DNA of 64,000 nt. Source: Taudactylus pleione. Taxonomy: Eukaryota > Chordata > Amphibia > Anura > Myobatrachidae. This document shows, one piece after another, positions 20,917-32,156 of this stretch (the first letter of the stretch is position 1; each line of letters begins with the position of its first letter). The stretch is from assembly GCA_031769625.1 (NCBI GenBank), contig JAUIMM010000088.1, positions 8,499,501 to 8,563,500 of the forward strand, read 5' to 3'. The notes beneath the pieces were generated by a model. The model saw nothing but the letters and a program-made list of their open reading frames with translations. It made no database searches and was not told the DNA's origin. The translations under genes were made by a program, and so were the position numbers.

Positions 20917-21110
20917 CATGTAATAATAATAATAATAATAATAATAATTTTATTTATATAGCGCTTTTCTCCCATAGGACTCAAAGTCACTTTACAGACA
21001 TCAGAAAACATGGTACATTACAAGGATTTGGTGTTGCAAAAAAATAGAAACCACACCGAGATAATTAAAATCAACTGAAACCTACAGAGCACAATAAGCA
21101 TATTGCGGGG
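20917..21110 (-). mobile_element. L2-type 3' end, minus strand
   Basis: (AAT)n at 20922-20948, then 'ttatttatatagcgcttttc' and 'ccataggactcaaagtcac': the complement of an '...agcgc tatataaata (ATT)n' tail. Homology fades toward 21110. Heavily 5' truncated. Confidence 0.5.
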
Positions 21111-21640
21111 TTGGTGCAGACATTTTGGGAAATAACTTCCATGGGTTATATATTCCACCCACAAAGGTACCAAATGAGGCAGCCATCTTGGGCGCACTAC
21201 GTAGGATTACCCGGGGTGGAATAGGTTAAGCCTAGAGGAGATGACACAAAATGGGTGGTTGCAGCATCCTGATGCTAGGAGTAGGGTCCCAACATAATAG
21301 TCAGGTCCATGTATTTTTCGTCCCACCCATGAGTGTACCAGGTGAGGCAGCCATGGTGGGCGCAGTACGAAGGTTGCACTGTGGGTGATAAACAATACAA
21401 GGACCCAAGGATGTAATGCTACAGTGCAGTACCCGGTTCCTGTCACTGAGAAGGAGTCGGCACCAGGGGCTGGCTGCAACTTTTAGCCTGGGCGGCAAAT
21501 GCATGCAGGTGGCCCTGGCAGAGGAGTAGCATGTAGCCAGGGTGCCCGGAGAATGTGCGTGCTATGGTGCCCCCCCCTCGAGTGTTCCAGGGAGGAGGCG
21601 GGTCCATATGGAATTAAGTGCAGTGCCCACTGTGCCCCAG
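21111..21640. other. Unassigned dispersed repeat DNA
   Basis: Two related phrases, 'ccacccacaaaggtaccaaatgaggc' (split here at 21157) and 'cgtcccacccatgagtgtacc' at 21319, form a diverged direct repeat of about 160 bp ('ggcagccat...tgggcgca'). No coding region recognised. Confidence 0.4.
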
Positions 21641-22345
21641 GAGAGGACCCCCTTATGCAGGCCTCCAGTAGTGCCCCCTGTAGTGATTCCCCTATGCAGT
21701 GCCCTTATACAGTGCCCCCAGTAGTGGTCCCCCCTGTGCAGTGCCCCTTGTGCACCCACTAGTAAGCCCGTTATATAGTGTCCCCAGTAGAGGTCCCCCC
21801 TGTGCAGTGCCCCTTGTGCCCCCACTAGTAAGCCCATTATATAGTGCCCCCAGTAGTGGTCCCCCCCTGTGCAGTGCCCCTTGTGCCCCCAGTAGTAAGC
21901 CCATTATATAGTGCCCTCAGTAGTGGTACCCCTATGCAGTGCCCCCAGCAGTAGTCCCCCCCCTTGTAGTGCTCCTAGTAGTAGTCCCCCCCTTGTAGTG
22001 CTCCCAGTAGTGGTCCCCCCCTTGTAGTGCCCCCAGTAGTAGCCCCCCCTTGTTGTGCCCCCAGTAGTAATCCCCCTTGTAGTGCCCCCAGTAGTGGTCT
22101 CCCCCTTGTAGTGCCCCCAGTAGTGGTCTCCCCCTTGTAGTGCCCCCAGTAGTGCTCTCTCCCTTGTAGTGCCACCAGTAGTAGTCTCCCCCCCCTTGTA
22201 CTGCCCCCAGCAGTAGTCTCCCCCCCTTGTACTGCCCCCAGTAGTGCTCTCCCCCTTGTAGTGCCCCCAGTAGTAATCCCCCCCTTGTAGTGCCCACAGT
22301 AGTAGTCCCCCCTTGTAGTGTCACAAGTAGTACCCCCAACAGTAG
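21641..22345 (+). repeat. C-rich minisatellite, about 30-bp units
   Basis: Units follow 'agtgcccccagtagtggtcc' plus 'ccccttgt' or 'ccctgtgc', with longer units at the 5' side that add 'gcccattatatagtg' (21768, 21834, 21899). About 20 units. The frames over it (for example the 139- and 146-codon minus-strand frames) encode GALQGGxTTGG-type repeats and are by-products. A G-rich version in the opposite sense lies at 45890-46190. Confidence 0.85.
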
Positions 22346-23004
22346 ACACACGTAATAAAAAAAAATAAAAAAAAATGACCTGCATCCCCGCTGCCGCCAT
22401 CCGCTCCTCCGTCATTCGTCCTCCCGGGCCACTCTACATAATGGGAGAGACGTCATGACGTCTCTCCCATTACCCACTGCAGGAGTTGGAAGATGGAGCG
22501 GCTCCTGCAGTGGGCGCAGCAGCAGTCAGTGAGAATCTGACAGACTCTCATTGGCTGCTACTTAAAACAAACACACAGTTGCCGGCGCACTGGGGCTGCG
22601 ATCAATCTCCCCTGTTGTTTGTACTCTCCGCATGCTAAGCTTTGCCAATATCAAAGATTGTGGATTGATTATGCGGTCTCCCACAGTCTGAATGCATGGA
22701 GTGGAATGTATTGAGTGCTGAGTTGCTCATGAACCTGCCAGAGTGTGACAGTGTGTGTATGAAGCCAGCCCCTCAGCCCCCGAAGCGGCGTAATTTAAGA
22801 GTGTATCAGTTTTATGGGATTGCGTGACAAAGTGTGGCCATGACGAAGTTCAAACCTAGGCAAAAACCTAAAATCCTTGGTGCAAAACTCTGGCCATGTA
22901 TAAAGGCTAAAAAGACAGACACACACACACTTGATTATTATATAGATAACCCGTATCAGCTGCCACCAGGGATGTGGGGAATATTAGTAGCAGCAACAGT
23001 AGTT
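22346..23004. other. Unassigned DNA with a perfect 34-bp palindrome
   Basis: A perfect palindrome with arms taatgggagagacgtca lies at 22439-22472, and a second hairpin 'cactgcaggag...ctcctgcagtg' follows at 22474-22511. The rest of the stretch shows no gene. Confidence 0.6.
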
Positions 23005-23285
23005 GCTCTGGGGTTCCCACTTTCCGAGGAATTCCAGCCCTGGGCTGACCAGTTTGGGGCTGGTTAATGTGATGGCAGGTAGACCCCATGCTGTGTGTCC
23101 CCCATCTATGGCATTATCCCCCAGCTGGTTCAGCTCGGTGCTGGTTATTGGAAAATCGGGGGAATCCCTCGTCCTCACTAAATCTGGTCTAATTGGGGGC
23201 AACATGCGTGGAAAAAACCCTAAATGAATATCGCCCCATCAGTTTAGACAGGGGATTAGGTGCAATCGAGCATGCAAAAACAATT
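23005..23285. repeat. Fragment related to serial-hairpin repeat X
   Basis: 'ttccagccctgggctgacca' and 'gtttggggctggtt' parallel 18000-18035; 'gctggttcagctcggtgctggttattgg' (split at 23116) is typical of the hairpin blocks. Boundaries are not defined. Confidence 0.4.
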
Positions 23286-24034
23286 GGATTCCCCTCATAG
23301 TGTTAGTAAGTGTATGTGTGTCTGAATGACAGTGACAGTACAAATCTTCAAGAATGTCAGCTCTGGGAACAAGTTATGTGATCTGTATCTGTATTAACTG
23401 TGATTTGTATATCCAAGAACTGGTGAAAAGCACTGAATCATTCCTTGTTACCAAGCACCCCTGCTTCCTTCCCCTCCCTTTCTTCTGTGGTTGTTTATCC
23501 GCTCAGCACAGTGCTGAGGGCTTCAGCCAGATGAGAGAGGCTTTTCCCCAGACTGGCAATAAGAAGCTGAATCAGATCCTGGCAAGCTAGAGAGACCACT
23601 TGCGATGGGGAAAGGAAGAGTCTTTCACAATTGCTGTTGATTTGACCATCCATATACATGGCAGGGCAGGGTTAACACACATTGGTAATCACCGCCATGA
23701 GTAGTGGCAGGAAAGGACATACTGTATTATGCAGCTCTAAATTTGTCATACTCAGCATGCAATAAGTAGTACTTGGCCCTGTGTTATTTGCAATTCAAAA
23801 GAAGCTTGGTAAATGAAACACACCTTAAAACAAAGCTGGGGCCAGCTAAGTGACAAAGGCAATAGATGTTATCAGTGTATGTTTGGGGTGGGGAGCAAAC
23901 TCCCAACCACTGAAAAAAATAAAAGAAGGAAATCTATGATGATATGAGTTTGGCTGGGAGGGAAACATGGGGCAGAATTATGTAGATGCCAGTTAAGGTG
24001 AATTTCCTTATTTTAATTTGGGTCAACGGTATTA
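23286..24034. other. Unassigned non-coding DNA
   Basis: No repeat or gene recognised. The 78-codon plus frame at 23354-23590 lacks any motif I know. Confidence 0.35.
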
Positions 24035-24706
24035 AGGGCCTGATTCCAAGATTTACGGACTAGATTTACGGACAAGCACAGCCACTGTGTATTTGTAAGC
24101 AGTGGCAGTGCTAAAATATCCAAAAGCTGCAGGAGGCGCCCATTGCCGGCTTCTCTAATCCGCTGCTGCATCCAAAGACGTGGTATCAGATCAACTGCGT
24201 GACCATCGGACATCTGAGTAAGCCTCAGGTTAATCAGTATGTCTGCCAACATCACATTGCCGAGGCCAGTGGTATAAATAAAGGATAATAATAATAATAA
24301 ATAATACTGCGTCCAGGGACACAGCCAAGGACTTTGGCATGCCCAGAAAATGGGACCAACCCCCCGTTTTCTATAATGCTCCCTGTTGCTGCCCCCAAAT
24401 GCCAGCAGCATGTCAATCATGCTGTGACTTTAGTGGCACTGCGACCGATGTCGCAGAACCAGATTTCCTATAGATTGTAAGCTTGCAAGCAGGGCCCTCT
24501 TACCTCTATGTCTGTCTGTTATTACCCTGTTTTGTTCTATCAATGTTTACAATTGTAAAGCGCAACGGAATATGCTGCGCTATATAAGAAACTGTTAATA
24601 AATAAATAAAAATAAATAAATTTGCAGATGCAGATAGTGCGGCTCCTGCGCAGATCATTAAACATCAGATATTTATGTAAATATCAAATTTATGTAAATC
24701 TCTGAA
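24035..24706. mobile_element. Decayed MITE interrupted by an L2 3' end
   Basis: Left end gggcctgattccaagatttac (24035) and a candidate right end gtaaatctctgaatgag (about 24690-24706) are inverted. Between them, 24270-24300 has 'aaataaaggataataataa', and 24473-24615 is an L2 3' end: 'tagattgtaagcttgcaagc', 'agggccctctt', 'gtaaagcgcaacggaatatg', 'gcgctatataagaaactg' and an (AAAT)n tail. So at least one LINE tail inserted into the MITE. Boundaries are tentative. Confidence 0.5.
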
Positions 24707-24848
24707 TGAGTGATCTGCAGATATATCTGTAGATGATGGTAGTTCATACACACTGAACGGCCATCATCTTCCAGGCAGCCGTGGGTCCCACTGAGGCTGG
24801 GTCGGGGGCGGTTCCGCCCCACTCCCCGCGGCTGCCACTGCATGTGTC
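24707..24848. other. Unassigned short segment
   Basis: Nothing recognised in these bases. Confidence 0.3.
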
Positions 24849-25347
24849 CAGGGCCAGATTAAGGGGGGGGCTCTGGGGGCAAGTACCCCCGGGCCCCCTT
24901 CTCTGAGAGGGCCCCCTGCCACAGATCGGATCTTTTTTACCGATCCCATCTGAAGCGCTGCCTGTAGCAGAGTGTACACCAGTAGCGGCAGCTGTACTGA
25001 TAGCCGTCATACAGACGGCGCGGCGACGCAGAGCACTGCTGCTGGGATGCCGGTAGCCGCGTTCAATGAAAAGGGCTGTGCAGGCAGCAGGCTTTCAGGG
25101 ACTGGCCGGCCGGCGTGCAGGCTGCAGGGAAGGAGGGGGCATCACGGGCACAGCTGCACATGGAGGATCACCCGAGGAGGAGAAAGAAGAACGCGCTGTG
25201 CAGTTCTTCTGTGTCACTGTCTGCCAGCAAAAGGGATCATCATCTCAAGAGAGCAGATACAGTAAGACAGAGAGTAGTGACTTTTTTTAGTTATCAATTA
25301 AAATTGAATAAATTAAGGCTCCAGGTAGCATTACTTTGAATGTGTGG

Positions 25348-25348
25348 T

Positions 25349-25392
<44 letters not shown>

Positions 25393-25491
25393 CTGTATAT
25401 ACACATATGTATAGTATGTATATGTATATATGTATGTATATATATATATATATATATACATACACACACACTGTGTGTGTGTGTGTGTATA

Positions 25492-25539
<48 letters not shown>

Positions 25540-25546
25540 GCAAGGA
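25348..25546. repeat. (TG)n/(TA)n compound microsatellite
   Basis: Alternating TG, TA and AC tracts around 'atactgtatatac' centres. Open frames on both strands here are poly-Tyr/Ile and not genes. Confidence 0.95.
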
Positions 25547-25868
25547 ATGTTTGGCGGTACTCACGGCATATATAAAAAAAACAACCTATTTAATTTAACA
25601 TTTCAGTTCCAGAAAAAAAGTCTATAAAGATTGAAATGTTTAACTATATAGGTCGGTTGGACCTTATTTTTATATATGTTGTAAGTGCCACCAACCATTC
25701 CCTGCTGTGTATTGCTTAATACTATGGACGGAACCTGGGGTATTATATATATATATAATCAATATACAGTGTATATATATATATATATACATACGTATAG
25801 AGGTAATGGGCACTTCAGTGTCCAAAGTTTTGTCAAGGGTGCCAGGTACAGTAGATGCAGCGTAAGTG

Positions 25869-25991
25869 ATGGAAAACGGCACTCCGAAGTGTTTATTTAC
25901 AGAATTTGAAATATACAACTTGCTATACGACCCCGGCTCGCTGTATATTTCAAATTCTGTAAATAAACACCGAGTGCCGTTTTCCATCCCT
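25869..25991. repeat. Inverted repeat with about 50-bp arms
   Basis: Left arm 'gatggaaaacggcactccga' and 'agtgtttatttacagaattt' is mirrored by 'aaattctgtaaataaacac' and 'gagtgccgttttccatc'. The loop (about 25920-25940) is 'cttgctatacgaccccggct'. A few mismatches only. Confidence 0.8.
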
Positions 25992-26044
25992 TAGGAATTT
26001 AATTTTAGACTTTAGGGCCCCCCTGGCTTAATTAGACCCTATGT

Positions 26045-26275
26045 TCCCTATCACATGCGCACACACTACACTAGGGTTAATTTGTGTTTTGAGCCAATTA
26101 ACCTACCAGTATATTTTTGGAGTGTGGGAGGAAACAGGAGTACCCGGAGGAAACCCACGCAAGCACAGGGAGAATATACAAACTCCACACAGGTAGGGCT
26201 GTGGTGGGAATCGAACCCATGACCTCAGCGGTGTGAGGCAGTAATGCTTACCATTACACCATCTGTGCTGCTGTA
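26045..26275 (-). mobile_element. tRNA-derived SINE, 3' truncated
   Basis: On the minus strand the head reads 'ggtgtaatggtaagcattac' (A-box-like) and then GGTTCGATTCC, a perfect B box (26207-26217 on the plus strand as ggaatcgaacc). It is followed by the body 'gtgtggagtttgtatattct' and 'gggtttcctccgggtactcc'. The head resembles a tRNA-Glu/Gly-like fold. The tail seen at 35690 is missing. It is not a functional tRNA gene: there is no acceptor-stem pairing I can see. Confidence 0.75.
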
Positions 26276-26953
26276 CATTTGACTAATTTCTCTAAAGAAA
26301 ATAAAAGAATACAGTAGAAATCACTAAAGACCAGCCTGTCTGAGAATACATGATGAACACACGTCAGTATTACTATAAAGTAACTTCTGCTGAATGATTA
26401 CTCAGATGTACTTATATAGGATTACGAGAAACAATGCGGTGTAATAAGACACTGACAATTATTGTGCTGTGCTCATTTAAGGCAGCACAGACACTGGATC
26501 AGTCTCCCTGAATGGGAGATGTGCCACAAAAATCAGTGTAATCTTATTAGTATTATATAATGTTCTCAAGTTCTCTATATGTTATATTGCTTTGCACATA
26601 TTCATAAGACTGTTTATATGTACACTTATTCATAGTACACATCTGCTCTTCTACATATGCATACCTGCTAACACTTGCCTACTATCCAAAGTAGACTTAT
26701 TTGAAAGTGTGTGGGGCACACTGGCGTCACTAGGAGGTGTGGGGGGTGCAGGCCGCACCGGGTGACACCATCCGAGGGGGTAACACCGAAATAGCAGAGC
26801 TACTTTTTTGCCTGCTTTGAACGACATATCGTTCAGTGTAGGCACTACAGGGGGAGGAACGACTGTACGATTACAATGTTCTAATCGTACTGTCATTCCA
26901 CTATCTGCTAGTGGATACGCACCTCAACTCCCTGAAGAGACTAACAATCTTCC
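26276..26953. other. Unassigned DNA
   Basis: No gene. 'actggcgtcactaggaggtg' near 26729 resembles a hAT left end of the 'cagngncgtcactagg' type, but no right end was paired with it. Confidence 0.35.
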
Positions 26954-26957
26954 TTAA

Positions 26958-27284
26958 GTGGCCTATCCACTAGGCGACCTGAAAGACTGAACGACTAGCG
27001 TTCAGACCCTCAGGTCGCCGAGGTGCGGTGCCCGCACTGAATGGCGTTCACTGAACATCATTCAGTGCAGGAGCCCGACCTCCTATCTCTGAACATGCCG
27101 AACCTGACAATCGTCGTCAGGTTGATCAGCATGTTCCGTAGATAGTCGGGGTCGGCAAGGACCCAGCGTGCACGCGCATCGCTGGTCCTTGCCGGCTATC
27201 CATTACACAACTTTCTATACGATACGACCAAAACCTCCTGGTTTTGGTCGGATCGTGCAAAAAGTTGTGTAATGGATAGGCCCC
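26958..27284 (+). mobile_element. piggyBac-type MITE, TSD TTAA (copy 1)
   Basis: Ends gtggcctatccactag and taatggataggcccc, flanked by TTAA at 26954-26957 and 27285-27288. TTAA duplication is diagnostic for piggyBac elements. The 327-bp interior is built from short hairpins, for example 'gcactgaatggcgttcac...ttcagtgcagg' and 'cggcaaggacc...ggtccttgccg'. Non-coding. Copy 2 at 44458-44782 is inverted. Confidence 0.85.
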
Positions 27285-27288
27285 TTAA

Positions 27289-28785
27289 GGCCGGTGTGTG
27301 CAACATAGCGGTGTTGTCACAATTTTGTGCATTTAGATTATAAATGGCTAGTAGCTGCAATAATTTTCATATTGCACCGTGTACCTTGTGCCATCTATCA
27401 AAGGGTTTATGCCGGAGCAAGTAACTCACATGCCAGCACTTTCTGCCATCCCCATAGATGGCGGTAATCTGGCAATTTATCAAGCAGTGAAAAGCCTAGT
27501 TTGTGAATATTACAAGAACCCTTTGCCAGCAGCATTAGCATTAGAGAGAAGACCTATCCAAAGACCTGGATAGATATTTTGCAGAGAAATTGCGATATGC
27601 AGAACACAACCACACAACCACTGAACTACCAATGATAAATACAGACCTAATACTGGAATGTATCAAAAAAGAGTTGTATTCATGGATCTCTATTATTTCT
27701 TACTGATGGGCAATAATGTCACTTTTTTTTTTTTTGCTGTAAGTAAACTTCCTGTTGGTTGGCAGTCTGTATTGCCAGCTATATCTTTCTCTAGAACTCT
27801 TTGAGGTTTTCCTAATCTGCCACTGAAATAATTAAATTACTGTATACCACTAGCACTACGGAAATATTTCACTTATTGAAATTACTATGATCAAAAAGGC
27901 AATTAATGGTTTAGACATTACCAAAGTCACCATGAGTTAATTATTCCCAGGGTCAAACTATCTCACAGCTGAAGAATGCAGTGGGGTTGGCATGGTTTCT
28001 GAAAATGTTTTGCTGCAGGATATCCTTTCCTTTTGTTAACTCAGGTGGGGGATGTGGTTCCTTCAGAGGCAGGGGTTGTACTGCCTTGGTAAATAGATGA
28101 TTTTCCAAGAAGGGAGTGGAAATGAGGATTTGCACAGATCAAATAAACCACGTAAAAGGTGGATGAACCATGTAGTTATACATTGATGTATTGCAGAGGT
28201 AGCAGTCATCCCCTAAGGAATGTGTGCAAAAGCTGAGGTGGGGGGAATAGGGGATAATTTAAAAAGAAAGGTGTTTTCTCCTGTCATGACCCCATCTCCA
28301 TCTAAACAAACATAAGGCTCCTGTGATGTAATGGATTCATACATCAATGTCCAAGTATAGCCAGGGAGATAACAGAGCCATTAGTCCAGAACATTCTACA
28401 TAAAGAGCAAGTAGAGAGGTATTTCTCTGGTTCAAGGAATTTGCTAAAAGCCGAACAAAGATGGCATTATGTGAGTGAGCAGTAAATTAACCAGAATAGG
28501 GCCACTCTGCTCAGTTATTGCCTTTAAGGCCTATGCCCAATGATCCTAAAACTGCCTGGATAGTTGTAAACAGCAGCACATTAGAAGATTAAAAGAAGAA
28601 CAGTAACTTATTGCGTATAGAAGCTATTTTAGTAGTTTATGTTCTGGGCCTAGTGAATTATTACAAATATTTTTTTCTCCCATCAGACCAGCTCAGCCCC
28701 CATCTCCATCATGTACCTGGCTGTTATTTTTACCAGTCCAACCAATAATAATGGAACTCAGTCAGTGCCAACAGCCAGGGCTGTC
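27289..28785. other. Unassigned DNA, one 64-codon open frame
   Basis: The frame 27379-27573 (+) begins MYLVPSIKGFMPEQVTHM and has no domain I recognise; it could be transposon debris. The remainder shows no repeat ends, RNA genes or splice-supported exons that I can identify. Confidence 0.35.
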
Positions 28786-29660
28786 TCTTCCATTTGGCTT
28801 TCTGGGCAGTTGCCCAAGGGCCCGAAGCTTCAAGGGGCCCGCCAACCCGCCCCCCTGCAGCCACGGCCAGTTGATACATTTTTTATATTATTTAAAGCAC
28901 TGTGGGGGAGATGTATCATCGGCGACATCGCCGGTGCGGCACATCCCCCCCGACTTCGCGTACATACCGCGGTTAATTACTGTGGTATGTACCAAGAATA
29001 TCGCAAAGAACAGCTCTCTCGATGAGAGCTGTCCTTTGCGATGCTGCCGGGCAGAGGGACTTCTGGGTTTAACACCCAGAAGTCCTTCTGCGCATGTACA
29101 GAAGAACGCGGGCCGCGGGGGCTCATGGGAGGGATCCGTCCGGATCCCTCCCAGCCCTGAGTGTCGCGCTAAGAAGCCCATAGGCTTCTATTGGGTAATG
29201 CTACCTGAAGGTGGCGTTACCTAGCAATGCGAAGCAGCAGAATGCAGCGCATTCTGCTGCTTAATACATACAGGGAATGCGGTAAAACCCCCGAAAACTG
29301 CATTTTCGGGGGTTTTACCGCATTTTTGCCGTTAATACATCTCCCCCTGTATCCCATATCATAGTATGATATGGTATGATTGCAGCAATAAGCCCCGTCA
29401 TACTGAGATTTTGTCATGTTATAATTATAGAATTGTGCGGTTATTAGATATTATTGCAGTAATAAGCCCTGGGGCAGTGACTGCTCATACATGGCAGCCT
29501 AGCTCCAGTGCTGCAGCTGCTGTGGGATATTGATTTACTTGTGGGGATCTAAAGGTTTAATTTTATTGACCATTTAATTTTTTTCCCCATGAATGGGTGG
29601 GTAGGGGCCCCAGTGCATTGCTTTGCCAAGGGCCCACACTGCTGTTAAGACAGCACTGCC
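28786..29660. repeat. Dispersed 'gggcagttgcccaagggccc' repeat split by a MITE
   Basis: Left part 28786-28903 ('ctgggcagttgcccaaggg') and right part 29351-29660 ('gctttgccaagggcccacac') look like the two inverted ends of one repeat. The MITE 28904-29347 lies inside it. The 157-codon frame at 28751-29224 spans the junction and is a by-product. Confidence 0.5.
28904..29347. mobile_element. MITE, TSD TGT
   Basis: Ends gggggagatgtatc and atacatctccccc with TGT directly outside both (28901-28903, 29348-29350). A near-terminal perfect hairpin 'ggtaaaacccccgaaaa...ttttcgggggttttacc' lies at 29281-29319. The element is 444 bp with no coding content. Superfamily is unproven. Confidence 0.75.
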
Positions 29661-30490
29661 AACAGCGGCAATAAAGCAAATAATGGGAGGCAGGCAATGT
29701 GTTTTCCAGTAATATTAGGAACTCCCCCTGTATCTCTCACACATCTGTTCCGCTAGATGCATAAGTGCAGGGCTGCTAACAGGTAACATCAGACAGGACT
29801 TACCAGTCTTACTGGTCTCTTATGAACAAAGGCTTCATTACTATTTCTAGCACTAGACTGGCTATTATTTTGCAGGGCATAGTAATTTTTATAGCATGGC
29901 TTATATTTATCTTGTTTTTATATATAAGATGTTGCTATAGAGACAGGAGGTATCATATATACAGCATATTTATTTTGGTATCTGGTCGGAATATAGACAG
30001 ATGTCAGAATGTTGACATGGACATTAGGTCGACTTGTAAAATGACACATGGTGCCCGATTAAATCCCCACCCCAAAATGCTCGTAGCCTGTCATTCAAAC
30101 TGCAGCTTTGGGGAACTGCGAGAGATCTCGCAGCAGAAGACCGGCCATGCACAATGCAGTTCCTACGCATGCACCGATATTCTCTCATCGGAGTAGTATG
30201 CAAAGCATCGGGTTTGCATACTAGTTTGAATCAGGCCCATGGTCAAAATGTCAACAGGTTCATAATATTGACATTTAACATGTCGACAACAGAATGTCGA
30301 CAGTACATTTTAGTGTTACTTTTAGGTTTAGGTTAAAATATGTAAACATTCTGGTGTGAACATGTTAAATGTCAACATTTGTACAAGTTGACACTTTTTC
30401 TGTCAACCTAACGTCCATGTCAACATTCAGACTAGACATTCAGAACATGTCGGTATTTTGGTGTCGACATCCTGAATGTCAGTTTTCATA
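29661..30490. repeat. Unassigned DNA, then GTCGAC/GTTGACA-motif repeat
   Basis: From about 29990 to 30490 short motifs gtcgacat, gttgacat and their complements recur more than ten times ('aacatgtcgacaacagaatg', 'tggtgtcgacatcctgaatg'). They form many small alternative hairpins. Related blocks are at 19335-19425 and 59870-60150. 29661-29989 has nothing recognisable. Confidence 0.5.
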
Positions 30491-31567
30491 CCACACCCTT
30501 TTATTATATATATATTATTATTATTATCATTTATATATACTGAATATCAATTAAGTAAATCGGTTGGAAACCCTTTTATCAAATTTTGGACTTATGTTTG
30601 TATTTCATTGCGCACTACAACAAACTGCAGCTGCACCTTAAAGCTTACAGTGATAATGCAACAATATTAATTATTATAGATATTTCCACAGCTCTCACAC
30701 ACCTGATTTTATGTATGGATTTTAATTGCCAATTTGCTGTAATTTCATTGTTGTATAACATTCATGTTATACATTTTATATTTGGTTTATATTGATTACA
30801 TTTTATTTATTTGAACCCAGCATTCTCTTTTTCTTTTATTAAACTCGCACTTGCCTACACTGCCGGAATGTCTCACAAATTTCGGGGAGTCGTCCCAGGC
30901 GAGTAGGCCATCCTTCCTCATCCTAATGAATATAGGTGAAGGCTGCGCTAAACTTATCCGGTCTGTCAGGGATGCTGCCCATGAGGTTGGCAGGGATTCA
31001 CCTTCCCTGGACAAAGATCTTCCGCATCCTGCCCACATCACCAGTGAAGTGGGCGTAGAAGGGTATTAATGGTGTTATTTGCAGCAAATCTTGTTATCAA
31101 AGCCCCCCTGCCCTCTGAATTGGTATAATGTGGTGGGGTTGAGGGGTAAGTAGCGACAGACTGGGAGCGAACACCTGCCCAGGTATTGTTAGTGTTTGGA
31201 AAAGGGGCGTGGTCATGCTATACATGGGCGTGCTGCAAGTCACGGGGGCGTGGCCTCACTCCACGCCTGTCTCTTCACATGCCGGCGGAGCACCAAGCTT
31301 TCAGGTGGCCCTTCTGACATTTGCCAGAATTACCTGTCTGGTCATAGGGGTAAGGTTGTAATTGGTGTAATGTGAAAGGACTGAGGGACGTGTAGAAGTG
31401 AAATTGGTGTAATGTGTGAGGAGGGGGATTAGGGTGACAGTTGCGCAATGTTGAGGAGCTGATAGGAGCCAATTATTCAGCCAGATCACAATAGGACTGA
31501 ATTTGTTTCTAATTAAGTGACACACATGAGGCTGATTCAGTATGGTCTGCAGGTGACATCAGCCAAC
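30491..31567. other. Unassigned non-coding DNA
   Basis: No gene. The motif 'acttgcctacactgccggaatg' at 30850 (split) and 'gtcgtcccaggcgagtaggc' at 30889 are inverted fragments of a dispersed motif also seen at 600 and 17840-17897. Confidence 0.35.
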
Positions 31568-31570
31568 TGA

Positions 31571-32100
31571 GGGCCTGATTCAGCAAGGAACGCGCCGGAG
31601 AGAATGCACGCACGCACTCGGATGATGTTTTAGCTCTGCGCATGCGTATGCATCACAGTGTGCGTGCGCAAACTAGCTATTGCGATGGGTACTGCGTGTG
31701 CAGAGGCAACGCAGACCCAGGGAAAAGTGATTGACAGAAAGTGCCGTTTTTTGGGGGTGGACGGGCAAACACAGACATTTGGATGGCGTTTTAAGGGCGT
31801 GCATAATTAATCCCTTGCGGCGACGGCCGTAGCCTGAGGTCTAGTTGCACGCAGGAAGTGGCACACATCCTGCGTGGAGTCAGGTCAACCACTAATATGC
31901 TAATGTGTTTGATGGTTTTCGATGTTACCGATGTTTCCGCTGTCTTGCGTGGTATAGCAGAACGCACGTTAAGGGAAGTGAGAGGTATTGTGTTTTGCTA
32001 GGCGTCTGCTTATTCTGCGGGCGTATGCATTTATTAGCATGTACTCGCAGCGGACGGGTGCGTGCGTCTGCATCCCTGCACTCCTTGCTGAATCAGGCCC
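31571..32100 (+). mobile_element. MITE, TSD TGA, 'gggcctgattcag' family
   Basis: Ends gggcctgattcagcaagg and ccttgctgaatcaggccc form 18-bp terminal inverted repeats, and TGA lies outside both (31568-31570, 32101-32103). The family core is present: GCGCATGCGTATGC, GTGATTGACAGAAAGTGCCG and GGGCGTGCATAATTAA. It is 530 bp and non-coding. Confidence 0.82.
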
Positions 32101-32156
32101 TGAATGTCCAAGCTAGACAGATAAAAATCCTACCTCTGCATTTTTGTCCAATGTTA

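Larger units (their letters stand above)
24849..26040. mobile_element. Possible hAT-like element with cagggccagattaag end
   Basis: Left end CAGGGCCAGATTAAGG (24849) and right end CTTAATTAGACCCT (26027-26040) are imperfect inverted repeats; flanks atgtgtcc and atgttccc agree at six of eight bases. The interior includes a (TG)n(TA)n tract (25348-25546) and an inverted repeat (25869-25991). It has no coding content. The element could also be two unrelated repeats that happen to face each other. Confidence 0.4.

Noticed and set aside
21932..22415. Gly/Thr-rich 139- and 146-codon frames resembling structural proteins
   Set aside because: They are translations of a 30-bp C-rich minisatellite.
25348..25546. 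Membrane-like Tyr/Ile-rich small proteins
   Set aside because: They are translations of (TA)n and (TG)n microsatellites; similar frames at 11682, 49157, 50694 and 57080 are rejected for the same reason.
28751..29224. 157-codon open frame
   Set aside because: It crosses the junction between a dispersed repeat and the MITE at 28904-29347.
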